Of a stretch of 64,000 nt of DNA, positions 15,439 to 25,789 are shown piece by piece. Within the stretch, counting starts at the first letter, position 1, and every line of letters begins with the position of its first letter. The notes under the pieces were generated by a model that had not been told where the DNA came from, made no database searches, and worked only from the letters and a program-made list of their open reading frames with translations. Both the position numbers and the translations under genes were made by a program. The stretch comes from CAYQJV01 sp964417925 (GTDB taxonomy: Bacteria; Hydrothermota; Tepidihabitantia; B3-TA06; CAYQJV01): NCBI GenBank assembly GCA_964417925.1, contig CAYQJV010000003.1, positions 17,205-81,204 on the forward strand. Reading direction: 5' to 3'.

Positions 15439-16733
15439 ATGGGTAAAAAAAAACAGTTGCCATCGTTGGAAGGCCAAATGTAGGAAAATCCACATTATTT
15501 AATAGAATTACAAGGAAAAAGATAGCAATTACTCTAAGAGAGCCGGGAATTACCAGAGATGTAATTGAAGAAGAGTGTGAGTGGCAAAACAAGAAGTTTT
15601 TACTTTTAGATACCGGAGGCTATATACCACAGCCATCGGATTCCATTTCTGAAAAGGTAAAAAAACAGGTTTTTTATGCTTTACAAAGAGCAGACTTAGT
15701 GCTTTTTGTAGTAGATGCAAAGGAAGGAATTCATCCTCTGGATTTTGAAGTGGCAGAGATTTTGAGAAGGTCAAACAAAGAAGTTATCCTTGTAATAAAC
15801 AAGATGGATGTGAAGACTGCTTCCTTCAATGTGTGGGAGTTTACAAGACTCGGTTTTGAAAAAGTTTATAAGGTTTCTGCTGAGCATGGAAAAGGAATAG
15901 GAGAGCTTTTGGATGAGATAACCAAAGATATAAAAGAAGAAAAAGAATTAAATGGAGATAGAATAAATGTGATAATTGTTGGAAGACCAAATGTAGGAAA
16001 GTCCACGCTCCTTAATGCATTGGTAAAAGAGGAAAGAGTTATTGTGGATAATACTCCAGGGACTACAAGGGACCCAGTTAAAGTAGAGAAGGATAAAGAA
16101 GGAGTTAAGTTTTCGCTCATAGACACTCCAGGGGTTAAAAAGAAAAGCAAGATAAAAGATATAGTAGAGTTTCTTTCTTCTAAGAGACTTGAAAAAAGGG
16201 TGATGGAAGCAGATGTAGCAGTGGTGGTAATAGATGCTCAAGAGGGACTCACACATCTTGAAAAGACCATTACCGGATGGTTGCTTGAAGAAGGGAAAGG
16301 AGTGATTGTAGTGGTAAATAAGTGTGATCTGTTAAAGAAAAGGGAAGTTCCTGAAATTGTTCAATATGTAAAAGCCTCTTTGCATTTTGCAAGAAACATT
16401 CCCGTAGTCCCAATTTCTGCATTAAAAGAAGAGGGATTAGAGAAAATAGAAAATGAAGTTGTAGATGTAGCAAGAGAGAGGAAGAAAAAAATATCTGCTA
16501 AAACATTGGAAGAGGTATTTGAGAACATAATTTCTTCTCATCCTCCGCCAAGAGGAGCGATAATTAAAAGAATAGTGCAGGTTGGTATAGCACCACCGAG
16601 TTTTATTATGTTGTCTCCAAAACCTGAGAGAATAGAGCATTCTTATTTGAGGTACATAAAGAACAGATTATATGATTATTTTGGGTTTAAAGGGGTTGAC
16701 ATAAGAATAACAGTAAAAAGGAAAATAAAATAG
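15439..16733 (+). CDS. der: Ribosome assembly GTPase Der/EngA, with a -1 shift required in an A9 run
   Basis: Two G domains in tandem: GRPNVGKSTLFN at 15471 and GRPNVGKSTLLN at 15981, with DTGG/NKMD and DTPG/NKCD partners, then a C-terminal KH-like domain (ISSHPPPRGAIIKR...). This is the Der architecture for 50S assembly. The first G domain is intact from 15456, but its frame has TAA at 15444 and no ATG, GTG or TTG before the P-loop. The nearest ATG (15439) reads M-G-K-K-K through AAAAAAAAA (15445-15453) in another frame; a -1 slip there gives MGKKKTVAIVGRPNVGKS and a normal 431-aa protein. Either a homopolymer error or real slippage. Confidence 0.88.
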
Positions 16734-16741
16734 GGAGTTAT

Positions 16742-16769
16742 TTGACATTCATAATATTCTACATACAAT
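16742..16769 (+). promoter_or_regulatory. Promoter of folD (probably leaderless)
   Basis: TTGACA (16742-16747), 16 nt, TACAAT (16764-16769). Only 6 nt separate the -10 box from ATG 16776, so transcription should begin at or next to the A of ATG. Confidence 0.75.
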
Positions 16770-16775
16770 TTTGGG

Positions 16776-17636
16776 ATGGAAACTTTAATCCTTGATGGAA
16801 GAAAGGCTTCTGAGGAAATAAGGATGGAACTTGTGAGGGAGGTGAAGGAGTTAAATAAAAAGGGAAAAACTCCGAAACTCGTGTTTATTACAGTAGGGGA
16901 TAATCCAGCATCAAAAAGTTATGTAAGGGCAAAAGAAAGGGCTTGTGTAAAAGTTGGTATTGTTACAGAAAATAAAGAGTTTAAAGAAGATGTTGAGACA
17001 AAAGAGGTGGTAGACAAAATTAAAGAGTTGAATGAAAATGATGAGGTGGATGGGATAGTGGTACAGCTTCCTCTTCCTAAGAAGATCGATAAGGAACAGG
17101 TTTTAAATGCAATAAGTATAAATAAAGATGTTGATTGCTTAAATCCTCTAAATCTTGGCTATCTTATGATTAAAGAACCCATTTTTTATCCTAATACCCC
17201 AATGGCAATAATTGAACTTTTAAAATTTTATGGAATAAAAATTGAAGGAAGTTACGTGGTGATCCTTGGTAGAGGTAAGACTGTAGGAGTTCCGCTTGTA
17301 AATATCTTACTAAAGAAAGGTCCTTATGGAAATGCTACTGTTACGGTATGCCATACAAAAACCAGGAATTTAAAGGATATTACATCAAGTGCAGATATTC
17401 TTGTTTCTGCAATTGGTGTACCTGGTTTTGTAAAAGGTGATCTTATAAAGGAAAATGCAGTAATCGTAGATGTAGGGATAAATGTGATTGAAGGGAAGAT
17501 TGTTGGAGATGTAGATGCTAACTCTGTAATAGGTAAAGCAAAAGCTCTTTCTCCAGTTCCGGGTGGAGTAGGGCCAATGACGGTGACGATGTTGTTAAAA
17601 AATGTGATAAAGGCTGCAAAGAGGAATGTTGCTTGA
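16776..17636 (+). CDS. folD: Methylenetetrahydrofolate dehydrogenase / cyclohydrolase
   Basis: 286 aa, normal length. This bifunctional enzyme interconverts methylene- and formyl-tetrahydrofolate for purine and formyl-Met supply. Seen: VGDNPASKSYVRAKERAC with the catalytic Lys region (YVxxKxKxC), DGIVVQLPLPKKID (substrate motif), and VVILGRGKTVGVPLVNILL followed by ATVTVCHTKT (NAD(P) binding), then PVPGGVGPMTVTMLL. There is no Shine-Dalgarno sequence; the promoter sits directly on the ATG. It is the first gene of a ~16 kb co-directional run. Its stop overlaps the next start by 11 nt. Confidence 0.96.
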   Translation: METLILDGRKASEEIRMELVREVKELNKKGKTPKLVFITVGDNPASKSYVRAKERACVKVGIVTENKEFKEDVETKEVVDKIKELNENDEVDGIVVQLPLPKKIDKEQVLNAISINKDVDCLNPLNLGYLMIKEPIFYPNTPMAIIELLKFYGIKIEGSYVVILGRGKTVGVPLVNILLKKGPYGNATVTVCHTKTRNLKDITSSADILVSAIGVPGFVKGDLIKENAVIVDVGINVIEGKIVGDVDANSVIGKAKALSPVPGGVGPMTVTMLLKNVIKAAKRNVA

Positions 17637-18486
17637 AGAAATACTCAAAGAAAGGAAGAAAACAATAGATAAAAAAATAGATGAGTTTTTAAAAGAAAAC
17701 GGAGGTAAACTTGTTGAGGCAATGAAGTATAGCGTATTTGCTGGAGGAAAAAGATTAAGGCCATTGCTTGCTTGGTTATCCTATGAGGCATGCGGTGGAG
17801 GAAGCGAGGAGGATATTCTTCCCTTTGCCTGTGCAGTTGAACTCGCTCATACTGCGACCCTTATTCATGATGACCTTCCTAGTATGGATGATGATGATTT
17901 AAGAAGAGGAAAACCTGCAAGTCATAAAGTATTTGGTGAGGCAATGGCGATTCTTGCAGGAGATGCATTGATAATAGCTTCATTTGAACTTGCTCTTCTT
18001 TCAAAGGCACCGAAGGATAGGGTAGTGCGGTCAGCAAGATTGCTTTCCCAGGCTATAGGATTTAAGGGGGTTACAAAAGGACAGGAACTTGATCTTTTTA
18101 CAGAGGATCTTAATCCAAGAGTTTTAAGAAAGGTGCATTTGTATAAAACTGCTGTATTTATATCTGCATGTATGGAGGGGGGAGCTCTACTTGCAGGAGC
18201 AGAGGAGAAAAAAATTCTAATGATAAGAAAAGCAGGAACATTTATGGGTATGGCATTTCAAATACAGGATGATATACTTGATGCAGTTGGAAGTGAAGAA
18301 AAATTGGGAAAAAGAGTTAAAAAAGACCAAGGAAAGCCTACATATACTGCAATTTATGGAGTGGAAGGGGCAAAAAGGATAAGAGATGGTTACTGTAGAA
18401 GAGCTAAAAAACTGTTTGATGTCTTGGGTAGGGAATGGGAAATATTTAAAGATATAACCGACTTTGTAGCAAGGAGGGAGTATTGA
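17626..18486 (+). CDS. Polyprenyl (farnesyl/geranylgeranyl) diphosphate synthase
   Basis: 286 aa. It adds isopentenyl diphosphate units to an allylic primer. Seen: AGGKRLRPLLAWLSYE, first Asp-rich motif LIHDDLPSMDDDDLRRGKP near residue 85, GDALIIASFELAL, and second Asp-rich motif FQIQDDILDAVG near 220. The pattern is that of bacterial type II FPP/GGPP synthases (IspA/CrtE). Since a GGGP synthase is encoded in the same window, C20 is an attractive product, but chain length cannot be set from the motifs alone. It sits between folD and dxs, overlapping both. Confidence 0.92.
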   Translation: MLLEEILKERKKTIDKKIDEFLKENGGKLVEAMKYSVFAGGKRLRPLLAWLSYEACGGGSEEDILPFACAVELAHTATLIHDDLPSMDDDDLRRGKPASHKVFGEAMAILAGDALIIASFELALLSKAPKDRVVRSARLLSQAIGFKGVTKGQELDLFTEDLNPRVLRKVHLYKTAVFISACMEGGALLAGAEEKKILMIRKAGTFMGMAFQIQDDILDAVGSEEKLGKRVKKDQGKPTYTAIYGVEGAKRIRDGYCRRAKKLFDVLGREWEIFKDITDFVARREY

Positions 18487-20351
18487 GTATTCTTGAGAGG
18501 ATAAATTCTCCTGCAGATTTAAAAAAATTGAAACTTGAAGAGCTTGAAAAACTTACCGGAGAGATAAGGAAAAGAATAATAGAGGTAACCGCAAAAAATG
18601 GAGGGCATGTAGCACCGAATCTTGGGGTGGTTGAACTTACAATTGCATTACACTATGTGTTTAATGCGCCGCAAGACAAAATAATATGGGATGTAGGGCA
18701 TCAGTGTTATACCCATAAACTTTTGACTGGCCGAAGGAAGGCTTTTGAAACTATAAGAAGAAAGGGAGGAATTTCAGGATTTCCCAAAAGAGAGGAGAGT
18801 GAATACGATGTTTTTGGAACAGGACATGCAGGAACATCATTATCTGCTGCTTATGGAGTTGCAGTGGCACGGGATTTACTTAATGAGAACTACCGGGTAA
18901 TTGCAGTAATAGGAGATGGTTCTTTGATTTCAGGAATGGCACTTGAAGCATTAAACCATATAGGAGCTTCAGGAAAGGATATAATGATAATTCTTAATGA
19001 CAATGGAATGTCCATTGCAAAAAACCCTGGAGCTATTGCTCTTTACCTAAACAGAATAATAACCATGCCTTTTTATAAGAGATTAAGAGCTAAGGTATGG
19101 AATTTACTTGGTAAACTTCCTGCAGAAAAAAGGGATAGAGCAAGGAGAGTCGCAAGAAAGATAGAGAAGAGAATGAAAGGATTACTTATTCCTGGGGTAT
19201 GGTTTGAGGAGCTTGGTTTTCATTATTTTGGTCCTCTTGATGGACATGATTTAAAAGGACTTATATCCTTCTTTAAGAGAATTGAGGACATTCATGGTCC
19301 TTTATTGATACATGTGTTGACAAAGAAGGGATATGGATTTGAAATTGCCCAGGAGAATCCTGAACTCTTCCATGGAGTTGGTCCTTTTGATTTGAAGTCT
19401 TTTGAAATAATAAAGAAGGGTAGTAAAAAGAGTTATTCTTCTTTCTTTGGAGAGACTCTTGTTGAATTTGCAGAAAAAGATAAAAGGATAGTTACAATTA
19501 CTGCTGGAATGTGTCTTGGCACAGGGCTTACGAAGTTTAGAGAAAGATTTCCCCAAAGGTTCTTTGATATGGGGATAACTGAGGAACACTGTGCTACCTT
19601 TGCAGCAGGACTTACCTTGAGGGGTTTGAAGCCGGTTTTTGCTATTTATTCTACATTTTTACAGAGAGCTTTTGACCAGGTGATACATGATATTGCATTG
19701 CAGAAACTTCCGGTTATTTTCTGTATAGATAGAGCAGGCATTGTAGGAGAGGATGGTCCAACTCATCATGGAACATTTGATATTTCATACTTAAGACTCA
19801 TACCCAACATAGTGGTTTCTGCTCCAAAAGATGAAGATGAATTAAAAGACCTTTTATATACTGCTTTAAACTATGATAAAGGACCTTTTGCATTGAGATA
19901 TCCAAGAAGTTCTGTAGTCGGAGTTAAAGTAAAAAAGAGCCCCCAAAAAATTGAGATAGGCAAATGGGAAGTTCTGAAAAAAGGAAGAGATGTGTGTATT
20001 CTTGCTGTTGGATCAATGGTATATCCATCTCTTGAAGCAGCAGAGATTTTGAAAAGATGTGGCATCTCTGCTCAGGTGGTGAATGCAAGATTTATAAAGC
20101 CTCTGGATGAGGGAATGCTTGAGGTGATGGCGAGAAGATTTAAAAAATTGGTAACGGTTGAAGAAAATACCTTAGAAGGTGGTTTTGGAAGCGCAGTATT
20201 GGAATTTCTTGAGAAAAAGAAAATAAAGAAGGAGGTCTTAAGGATAGGTATACCCGATAAATTTATAGAGCATGGTTCAAGGAGTGAGTTACTTTCAGAA
20301 ATTGGTTTAACAAAGGAGGGTATATCGGAAAAGATTAGAATGTTTTTATGA
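18483..20351 (+). CDS. dxs: 1-deoxy-D-xylulose-5-phosphate synthase
   Basis: 622 aa, full length. It condenses pyruvate and glyceraldehyde-3-phosphate with thiamine diphosphate, the first step of the MEP isoprenoid pathway. Seen: NGGHVAPNLGVVELTIALH, DVGHQCYTHKLLTGR, GDGSLISGMALEALN and NDNGMSI (TPP/Mg binding), DMGITEEHCATFAAGL, and DRAGIVGEDGPTHHGTFDISYLR-type transketolase segment. The start is TTG 18483 with a strong AGGAGGGAG ribosome site that is complementary to the C-rich part of the predicted small RNA at 49741-49811. Overlaps the prenyl synthase stop (TTGA). Confidence 0.96.
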   Translation: MSILERINSPADLKKLKLEELEKLTGEIRKRIIEVTAKNGGHVAPNLGVVELTIALHYVFNAPQDKIIWDVGHQCYTHKLLTGRRKAFETIRRKGGISGFPKREESEYDVFGTGHAGTSLSAAYGVAVARDLLNENYRVIAVIGDGSLISGMALEALNHIGASGKDIMIILNDNGMSIAKNPGAIALYLNRIITMPFYKRLRAKVWNLLGKLPAEKRDRARRVARKIEKRMKGLLIPGVWFEELGFHYFGPLDGHDLKGLISFFKRIEDIHGPLLIHVLTKKGYGFEIAQENPELFHGVGPFDLKSFEIIKKGSKKSYSSFFGETLVEFAEKDKRIVTITAGMCLGTGLTKFRERFPQRFFDMGITEEHCATFAAGLTLRGLKPVFAIYSTFLQRAFDQVIHDIALQKLPVIFCIDRAGIVGEDGPTHHGTFDISYLRLIPNIVVSAPKDEDELKDLLYTALNYDKGPFALRYPRSSVVGVKVKKSPQKIEIGKWEVLKKGRDVCILAVGSMVYPSLEAAEILKRCGISAQVVNARFIKPLDEGMLEVMARRFKKLVTVEENTLEGGFGSAVLEFLEKKKIKKEVLRIGIPDKFIEHGSRSELLSEIGLTKEGISEKIRMFL

Positions 20352-23300
20352 TAAATCTATTCCTTTTATTTTTTATTACGCCGAATTTTTACTCTTACTT
20401 GTCTAAGGAGGTAAATATCAGCTATGACTATGGTATCGTATTTGAAGAAAAGTGGATTGACTCGGTCTTTCTTGGTATAGAAAGTGTAAAGACCCTGTCT
20501 TCCTATCTTGCCCAAAAAACAAGAGAATCCATGGTAAAGAAGTTTCTATCCCAAACAAAGGAGAGGTTAAAAAAGGAGTCCCTTGGATCCTTGGTTATGG
20601 AAGGACTTATCCCTAAGATAGAGATACCGGGTTTTGAAGAAGAAACTTCTATAGATATCTCCGGATCCGATCAGATCACTGTGGGTATGGGAAGTACTAA
20701 ATATGCAGAAGGGCAATCTGTATCAATTGAACCGGAAATGAAGCAGGATATAAAAGTAAAGGTACTTGGAACAATAGCAAGAAAGACCCAGGTAGAGATG
20801 GACTACAGTTCTCAGAGGGAGGTGCAGGCGGAAAATACAATAAGAATAACATATCAGGGGGATGAAGATGAGGTGACTGAATATATAAAGGCGGGAGATA
20901 TATCTTTAACAATGCCAACCACTGTTATGACCGGAGGACTCCCCACCCATAAAGGACTTTTTGGATTCAGTGGTAAATGGAGGTTTGGCCCTTTAACTCT
21001 TTATGCAGTGGCTTCTAAGGAGGAGGCTACCTCTACGACTCAAGAGTTTACTCAAGGAATAAATGTAGAGGAAAAAAAGGATTCAATATACGATTATCAA
21101 TACGAAAAGGAAAGGTTTTTTACCATTCTCAATGATTCTATAAAAAAATATCTGGGTGATGATACAATTATTACCGGAGTAGGTGTTTATGTATTTGATT
21201 ACACAACCCCTGATAGGATTACAAAACCTGCTGTTGCAACTCCTTATGGAAATCTCTATCCTGAATATAAACCTTACGATTCCAGAGAAGAAATAACAAA
21301 AGGTAACTTCTATCCTCTTGTACGAAACGAAGAGTTTTACTTTCATGAGGGGACAGGAATAATTGAACTTACAAAATCCTTTTATGGAAACTACATTCTC
21401 GCGGTTGCATGTACTACCTCTACTGGAAGAAAACTTTTCAGCTATAATGGAGATACTTTAATCCTTCTTCTTGTATGGCCAGAGAATCCAGATTCATCTC
21501 TTATTACGTGGAAAAACGAACTAAGAAATGTTTATTCTGTTGGAGATGTTAACATTAAAAACTTAAAGATAACCATAGTGAGAATATCTCCAGGAGATGC
21601 TACAGAACTTGAGACCGAAGGTCCTGCTAAAGGAAAATCTTTTGCAGAAATTCTTGGAATAGATGCTGACGGAGATGGAATGGTGGATGCAAAGTATATG
21701 GACCCCTCCAGGGGTCTTGTATGGTTTCCATATAGAGAACCGTTTAACCATTCTGACCTCTCGGTAAGAGATTCTTCTATTTATCTTACTCGGTATGTTT
21801 CGGATCCAAAATATAAAATAATTTTTTCCTATACACGACCTCTACAGTATCAACTTCCGGTAGGAATAAAGGAAGGAACAGTAAGAATTTGGGTAAATGG
21901 TGAAGAACTTTCTGAGGATGAATTCAGTGTAAATTATGCTACAGGAGTGGTTACCATAAAAAGACCTGTGCCAGCAGGTGCTGAGATAAAGATAACTGCT
22001 GAGCAGACTCCTTTCTTTATAAACCCCAGAGAAGGATCAATAGCAGGAATAAGAGCAGAGACAAAACTTACAGAAGATGCTACGATTGGATGGACCTTTT
22101 TATATAGAAATGAGAAGGAAAGGGGAGTAATAAGACCGACCATAGGATCAGAACCGTATAGTAGAGCAATAACTGCTCTTGATCTTAAAATAGATAAAGA
22201 ACTCGGGGGAATTACAGAGTTTCTTGATAGACTCCCTCTTATAAGTACTGATGAACCATCTACGATAAATTTTGAGACCGATGTAGGTATTTCAATGCCA
22301 AATCCCAACACTATGGGGACAGCCTACATTGAAGATTTTGAAGGAATTGAGGAGAGCGATGAGCTGGTAATAACTAAGAGATGGTATCCTCCAAGTATTC
22401 CTGTTTCCAAGGACTCTGCTATAGAGACATATTCAAGGAGAAGACCACAGATAGATGTGGTGACCATAAATAAAAGGGATGTGTTTGGTGAGGTTACAGG
22501 TGATGTGTTCCAGAATCTTCAGGATGTCTTAAGAATTGTATATACTCCAGAAGATAGTACACGGTGGAGTGGAATAATGACTGCTCTTGTCGGAGGAGAG
22601 GTTTTCGATATCACAGATAAAGATAACTTGGAGTTTATATTTAAAACAGATGCAAAAAAAGGTAGAATCTATATAGATTTTGGTTCAGATATAGATGAAG
22701 ATATGCTTCGGCTGGATAAAGATGGAAATATAAGAGGATTGGATACCTTGGATACAGAGGATAAAAATGGAAATATGATGTTAAATTTAGGGGAAGATAC
22801 AGGACTGGATGGTATTGCTGGAAAGGATGGTGAGGAGGTTGCAGGAGATGATGGAAATGATGATTATGATGAGAAAACAAATCTCATGGGTACTGAGGGG
22901 AATGGAATGCTTGATACCGAAGATATTGACCAGGACTGGGGTTGGAATGGTGGGAGTTTTACAAGAAACGATTATTATGAGGTAATGATAGATCTGGAAA
23001 AAGAAAGTGAGTATATTGAGGAACTTGAAAATGGATGGAAGCTTCTCAGGATACCTCTTTCTGATTCATCTGCTTATAAAAAATTCGGGAGTCCCCAGGC
23101 TAAACTTATTAATGAATTCAGAGTGTGGTTTGAAGGAATGGAGGGAGTTGACACGCTTTATATTTACTCTTTAAAGTTCCAAGGCACGGTGTGGAAAGGC
23201 CTATCGGTGTATAAAGAAGACACCACCTCTGAAGAGCCGGATACCACAGAGAAGGTCTCTATTGCCCCAGTGAATAGAGAAATTGACCCTGAGTATACTT

Positions 23301-25789
23301 CTCCTTTTAAGCTAAGAAAAGACATAAGTGGACAGTATGAAATAGAAAATGCACTTGAACTTAAGTATGAAAATATAAAACCTGGACATGGAGTCAAAAT
23401 ATATCGCTACAGTACAGATCCTTTGGATCTTAGAGGCTATAAAAAGATTTCTATCTACATACATGGGGATGAAGAAAGCGCTCTTTTTTTCCTTAAAATA
23501 GGTACAGATTCGTTAAACTATTATGAATATAGAAACAAAATCAACGCAGGCAAAAAAGTTGAATATGGAGAAGGGTGGAGAGAATTTGAAATTGATCTTG
23601 CCGGGTTTGCCTCAATAAAGAAAGATTCTATACAATCCGATACTCTCAAATTCTATGGGGATCCAACTCTGGCTAATATTAGGTACCTATCCCTTGGAAT
23701 TATAAATGGAGGAGAAGGAGAAATATCGGGTAAGGTATGGTTTAACGATATTAGGGTGAAGGATCCGTGGAGGGAAAAAGGAGTATCTTTCACAGGAAGG
23801 TTGAAATTTAAACTCGCAGATGTGGGATTTACCACTGTTAACTTTTCAAGAAGTGATCCTAACTTTGTTTCCTTTTCAGATCCAACAGGAGTTAAGGCAG
23901 GTGGACTTACAAACAATCTTTCCGTGTTTACTCAAGCAAATATTGATAAACTTTTTCCAAAAAAGGCAGGTTTTAAAATACCATTGGGGATTACTTATAC
24001 ACGAAGGACCTCCACTCCCAAATTTTCACCTTATGTAAGTGACTATCGAATAGGTAAAAAAGAGGCAGAAGAATTTACTGAAACGAGTGATAATAAAGGA
24101 TTTAAAATTTCTTTTTCAAAAAACAAAAAGTCTAAAAATAAATTTTTAAACTACACTATAGATGCATTAAACTTAAGTACAGAGGCTTCATTAAATCATA
24201 ACTTAAGGAATGCTACTAAGAATCTTGATTCTACAAGAAGTTTTAATACTAAAGCATCCTACCGAATATCTCCTCAGTTGTTCATGAAGGTTAAAGGTCG
24301 GAAGATATACTTTATACCGAATAGTATATCCCTTACTCTATCCCAAAACTATTCCTACTCCAGGAGTTGGTCAAGAGTTTCTCCTGATGAGTCTTTTGGT
24401 AAGCCAATTTATGCAGATGAAAGAAAGACCTTTGTTATTTCTTCTTCGGCAACTCACTCCTTTATAGAAAGATTTCTTTCTTTTAGTGCTGTATTTTCAA
24501 ATACAAGAGATTTAAAGGAACCAAATTATGTAAGAGGAATCAATATAGGAAGGGATGCAGGCAAAAATTTGAGACTTACGTACAGTATTTCAGGAGTGAA
24601 CTTAAAAGATTTTGGGAGGCCTGGTGTTAGTGTTCAAACAGACTATCAAGAGAATCATTCTATAGATATACAGATAGACACTTTTGATACGCGAAATCTC
24701 AATAACTCCTTTAATCTAAATGCCTCCTGGCCTGGTATAAATACAGGCGGAATTATTGAAAAAATTAAGTTTATTTTTCCTCAAAAGGATACAGTAGAAA
24801 AGAAAGGATCTCCTCGATGGTTGATTCATACCTTTGCTTCAATTTTGAAAAAAGTTAGACCTTTGGAGGTTTCCTATGGGTACTCTAAAAGTTCTTCCTA
24901 TCAGTACTACCTTGGGGTTCCATCTACAAGATACATACTTGGGTTTGAAGATAGTATTCCTCTGTATGGAGAAGACAGCACAGTTCAGTATTTAGGTACG
25001 GGTTCAAGAAGAAGAGAGCATCGGCTATCTCTGGAGACAGGGGCTACTGTAGGAGATATTAATCTAAATTTGAGAGCGAATAAAAATGCTTCCTTCACAT
25101 TGAACTTTGGGCAGACGAACTTTTCTTATTCATATATTCTTCCTTCTGTATCTCTGAATATTTACAACCTTTCAAAGCACATCAAGAAATTTCTTCCAAC
25201 ACTGCAGAATGCATCTTTAAACTCTTCTTTTGAAAGGAAAAAGACCTATAATGGAACCATAGAGTATCAAGATAATGGAGGGATGATCGCGGATACAAAT
25301 GCAGTAACTGAAGAGATGAATTTCTCACCCCTTGTGTCTCTCTCAACCTATTGGAAGAGGAAGGTTACCCTCACTGCCCAGGTTACCCATCAAGATACAA
25401 GAACCATAAGGATTTTTGGAGAGCTTGGAACTACTGTTACACGTTACAAAAAAACCGATTATGAATTCTCTGCTGGATACTTATTTAGTGCTCCTTCAGG
25501 GCTTAAAATACCTTGGCTGAGAAATGTGAGGTTTAAAAATGACCTTAATCTCAATGCAACCTTTATGGTTTCAGAAATTAAAAATTCAAAGTATGATGAG
25601 TCCACAGGTGAAGAAGATGTGTTGATAGATGATATAGAAAAACAGCTTACTGTATCTGCATCTTACAACTTTTCAAATACCTTTACAGGAGGACTTAATT
25701 TTATTTACAAATCAAAACATTCTCGGGTGAATCCGAGGTATGATTATTCTCAGTATCGTCTTGATGTGGTAATTACTATAAAATTCTGA
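20348..25789 (+). CDS. sprA: SprA/Sov-type type IX secretion outer-membrane translocon protein
   Basis: 1,813 aa, shorter than the ~2,400-2,500 aa Bacteroidetes SprA. SprA forms the giant outer-membrane barrel through which T9SS cargo leaves the cell. Seen: short signal peptide, early amphipathic region, IRITYQGDEDEVTEYIKAGD (conserved SprA N-terminal text), repeated barrel strands, the hallmark NPNTMGTAYIEDFEGIE near residue 651, an Asp-rich loop at ~790-860 (DEDMLRLDKDGN, DGNDDYDEKTN) and a C-terminal strand ending in VVITIKF. Start overlaps the dxs stop (ATGA). It lies in an isoprenoid/housekeeping operon, not with other T9SS genes. Confidence 0.88.
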   Translation: MINLFLLFFITPNFYSYLSKEVNISYDYGIVFEEKWIDSVFLGIESVKTLSSYLAQKTRESMVKKFLSQTKERLKKESLGSLVMEGLIPKIEIPGFEEETSIDISGSDQITVGMGSTKYAEGQSVSIEPEMKQDIKVKVLGTIARKTQVEMDYSSQREVQAENTIRITYQGDEDEVTEYIKAGDISLTMPTTVMTGGLPTHKGLFGFSGKWRFGPLTLYAVASKEEATSTTQEFTQGINVEEKKDSIYDYQYEKERFFTILNDSIKKYLGDDTIITGVGVYVFDYTTPDRITKPAVATPYGNLYPEYKPYDSREEITKGNFYPLVRNEEFYFHEGTGIIELTKSFYGNYILAVACTTSTGRKLFSYNGDTLILLLVWPENPDSSLITWKNELRNVYSVGDVNIKNLKITIVRISPGDATELETEGPAKGKSFAEILGIDADGDGMVDAKYMDPSRGLVWFPYREPFNHSDLSVRDSSIYLTRYVSDPKYKIIFSYTRPLQYQLPVGIKEGTVRIWVNGEELSEDEFSVNYATGVVTIKRPVPAGAEIKITAEQTPFFINPREGSIAGIRAETKLTEDATIGWTFLYRNEKERGVIRPTIGSEPYSRAITALDLKIDKELGGITEFLDRLPLISTDEPSTINFETDVGISMPNPNTMGTAYIEDFEGIEESDELVITKRWYPPSIPVSKDSAIETYSRRRPQIDVVTINKRDVFGEVTGDVFQNLQDVLRIVYTPEDSTRWSGIMTALVGGEVFDITDKDNLEFIFKTDAKKGRIYIDFGSDIDEDMLRLDKDGNIRGLDTLDTEDKNGNMMLNLGEDTGLDGIAGKDGEEVAGDDGNDDYDEKTNLMGTEGNGMLDTEDIDQDWGWNGGSFTRNDYYEVMIDLEKESEYIEELENGWKLLRIPLSDSSAYKKFGSPQAKLINEFRVWFEGMEGVDTLYIYSLKFQGTVWKGLSVYKEDTTSEEPDTTEKVSIAPVNREIDPEYTSPFKLRKDISGQYEIENALELKYENIKPGHGVKIYRYSTDPLDLRGYKKISIYIHGDEESALFFLKIGTDSLNYYEYRNKINAGKKVEYGEGWREFEIDLAGFASIKKDSIQSDTLKFYGDPTLANIRYLSLGIINGGEGEISGKVWFNDIRVKDPWREKGVSFTGRLKFKLADVGFTTVNFSRSDPNFVSFSDPTGVKAGGLTNNLSVFTQANIDKLFPKKAGFKIPLGITYTRRTSTPKFSPYVSDYRIGKKEAEEFTETSDNKGFKISFSKNKKSKNKFLNYTIDALNLSTEASLNHNLRNATKNLDSTRSFNTKASYRISPQLFMKVKGRKIYFIPNSISLTLSQNYSYSRSWSRVSPDESFGKPIYADERKTFVISSSATHSFIERFLSFSAVFSNTRDLKEPNYVRGINIGRDAGKNLRLTYSISGVNLKDFGRPGVSVQTDYQENHSIDIQIDTFDTRNLNNSFNLNASWPGINTGGIIEKIKFIFPQKDTVEKKGSPRWLIHTFASILKKVRPLEVSYGYSKSSSYQYYLGVPSTRYILGFEDSIPLYGEDSTVQYLGTGSRRREHRLSLETGATVGDINLNLRANKNASFTLNFGQTNFSYSYILPSVSLNIYNLSKHIKKFLPTLQNASLNSSFERKKTYNGTIEYQDNGGMIADTNAVTEEMNFSPLVSLSTYWKRKVTLTAQVTHQDTRTIRIFGELGTTVTRYKKTDYEFSAGYLFSAPSGLKIPWLRNVRFKNDLNLNATFMVSEIKNSKYDESTGEEDVLIDDIEKQLTVSASYNFSNTFTGGLNFIYKSKHSRVNPRYDYSQYRLDVVITIKF

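Noticed and set aside
16697..16725. TTGACA near the end of der as the folD promoter
   Set aside because: No -10 box at 16-17 nt; the better pair lies at 16742-16769.
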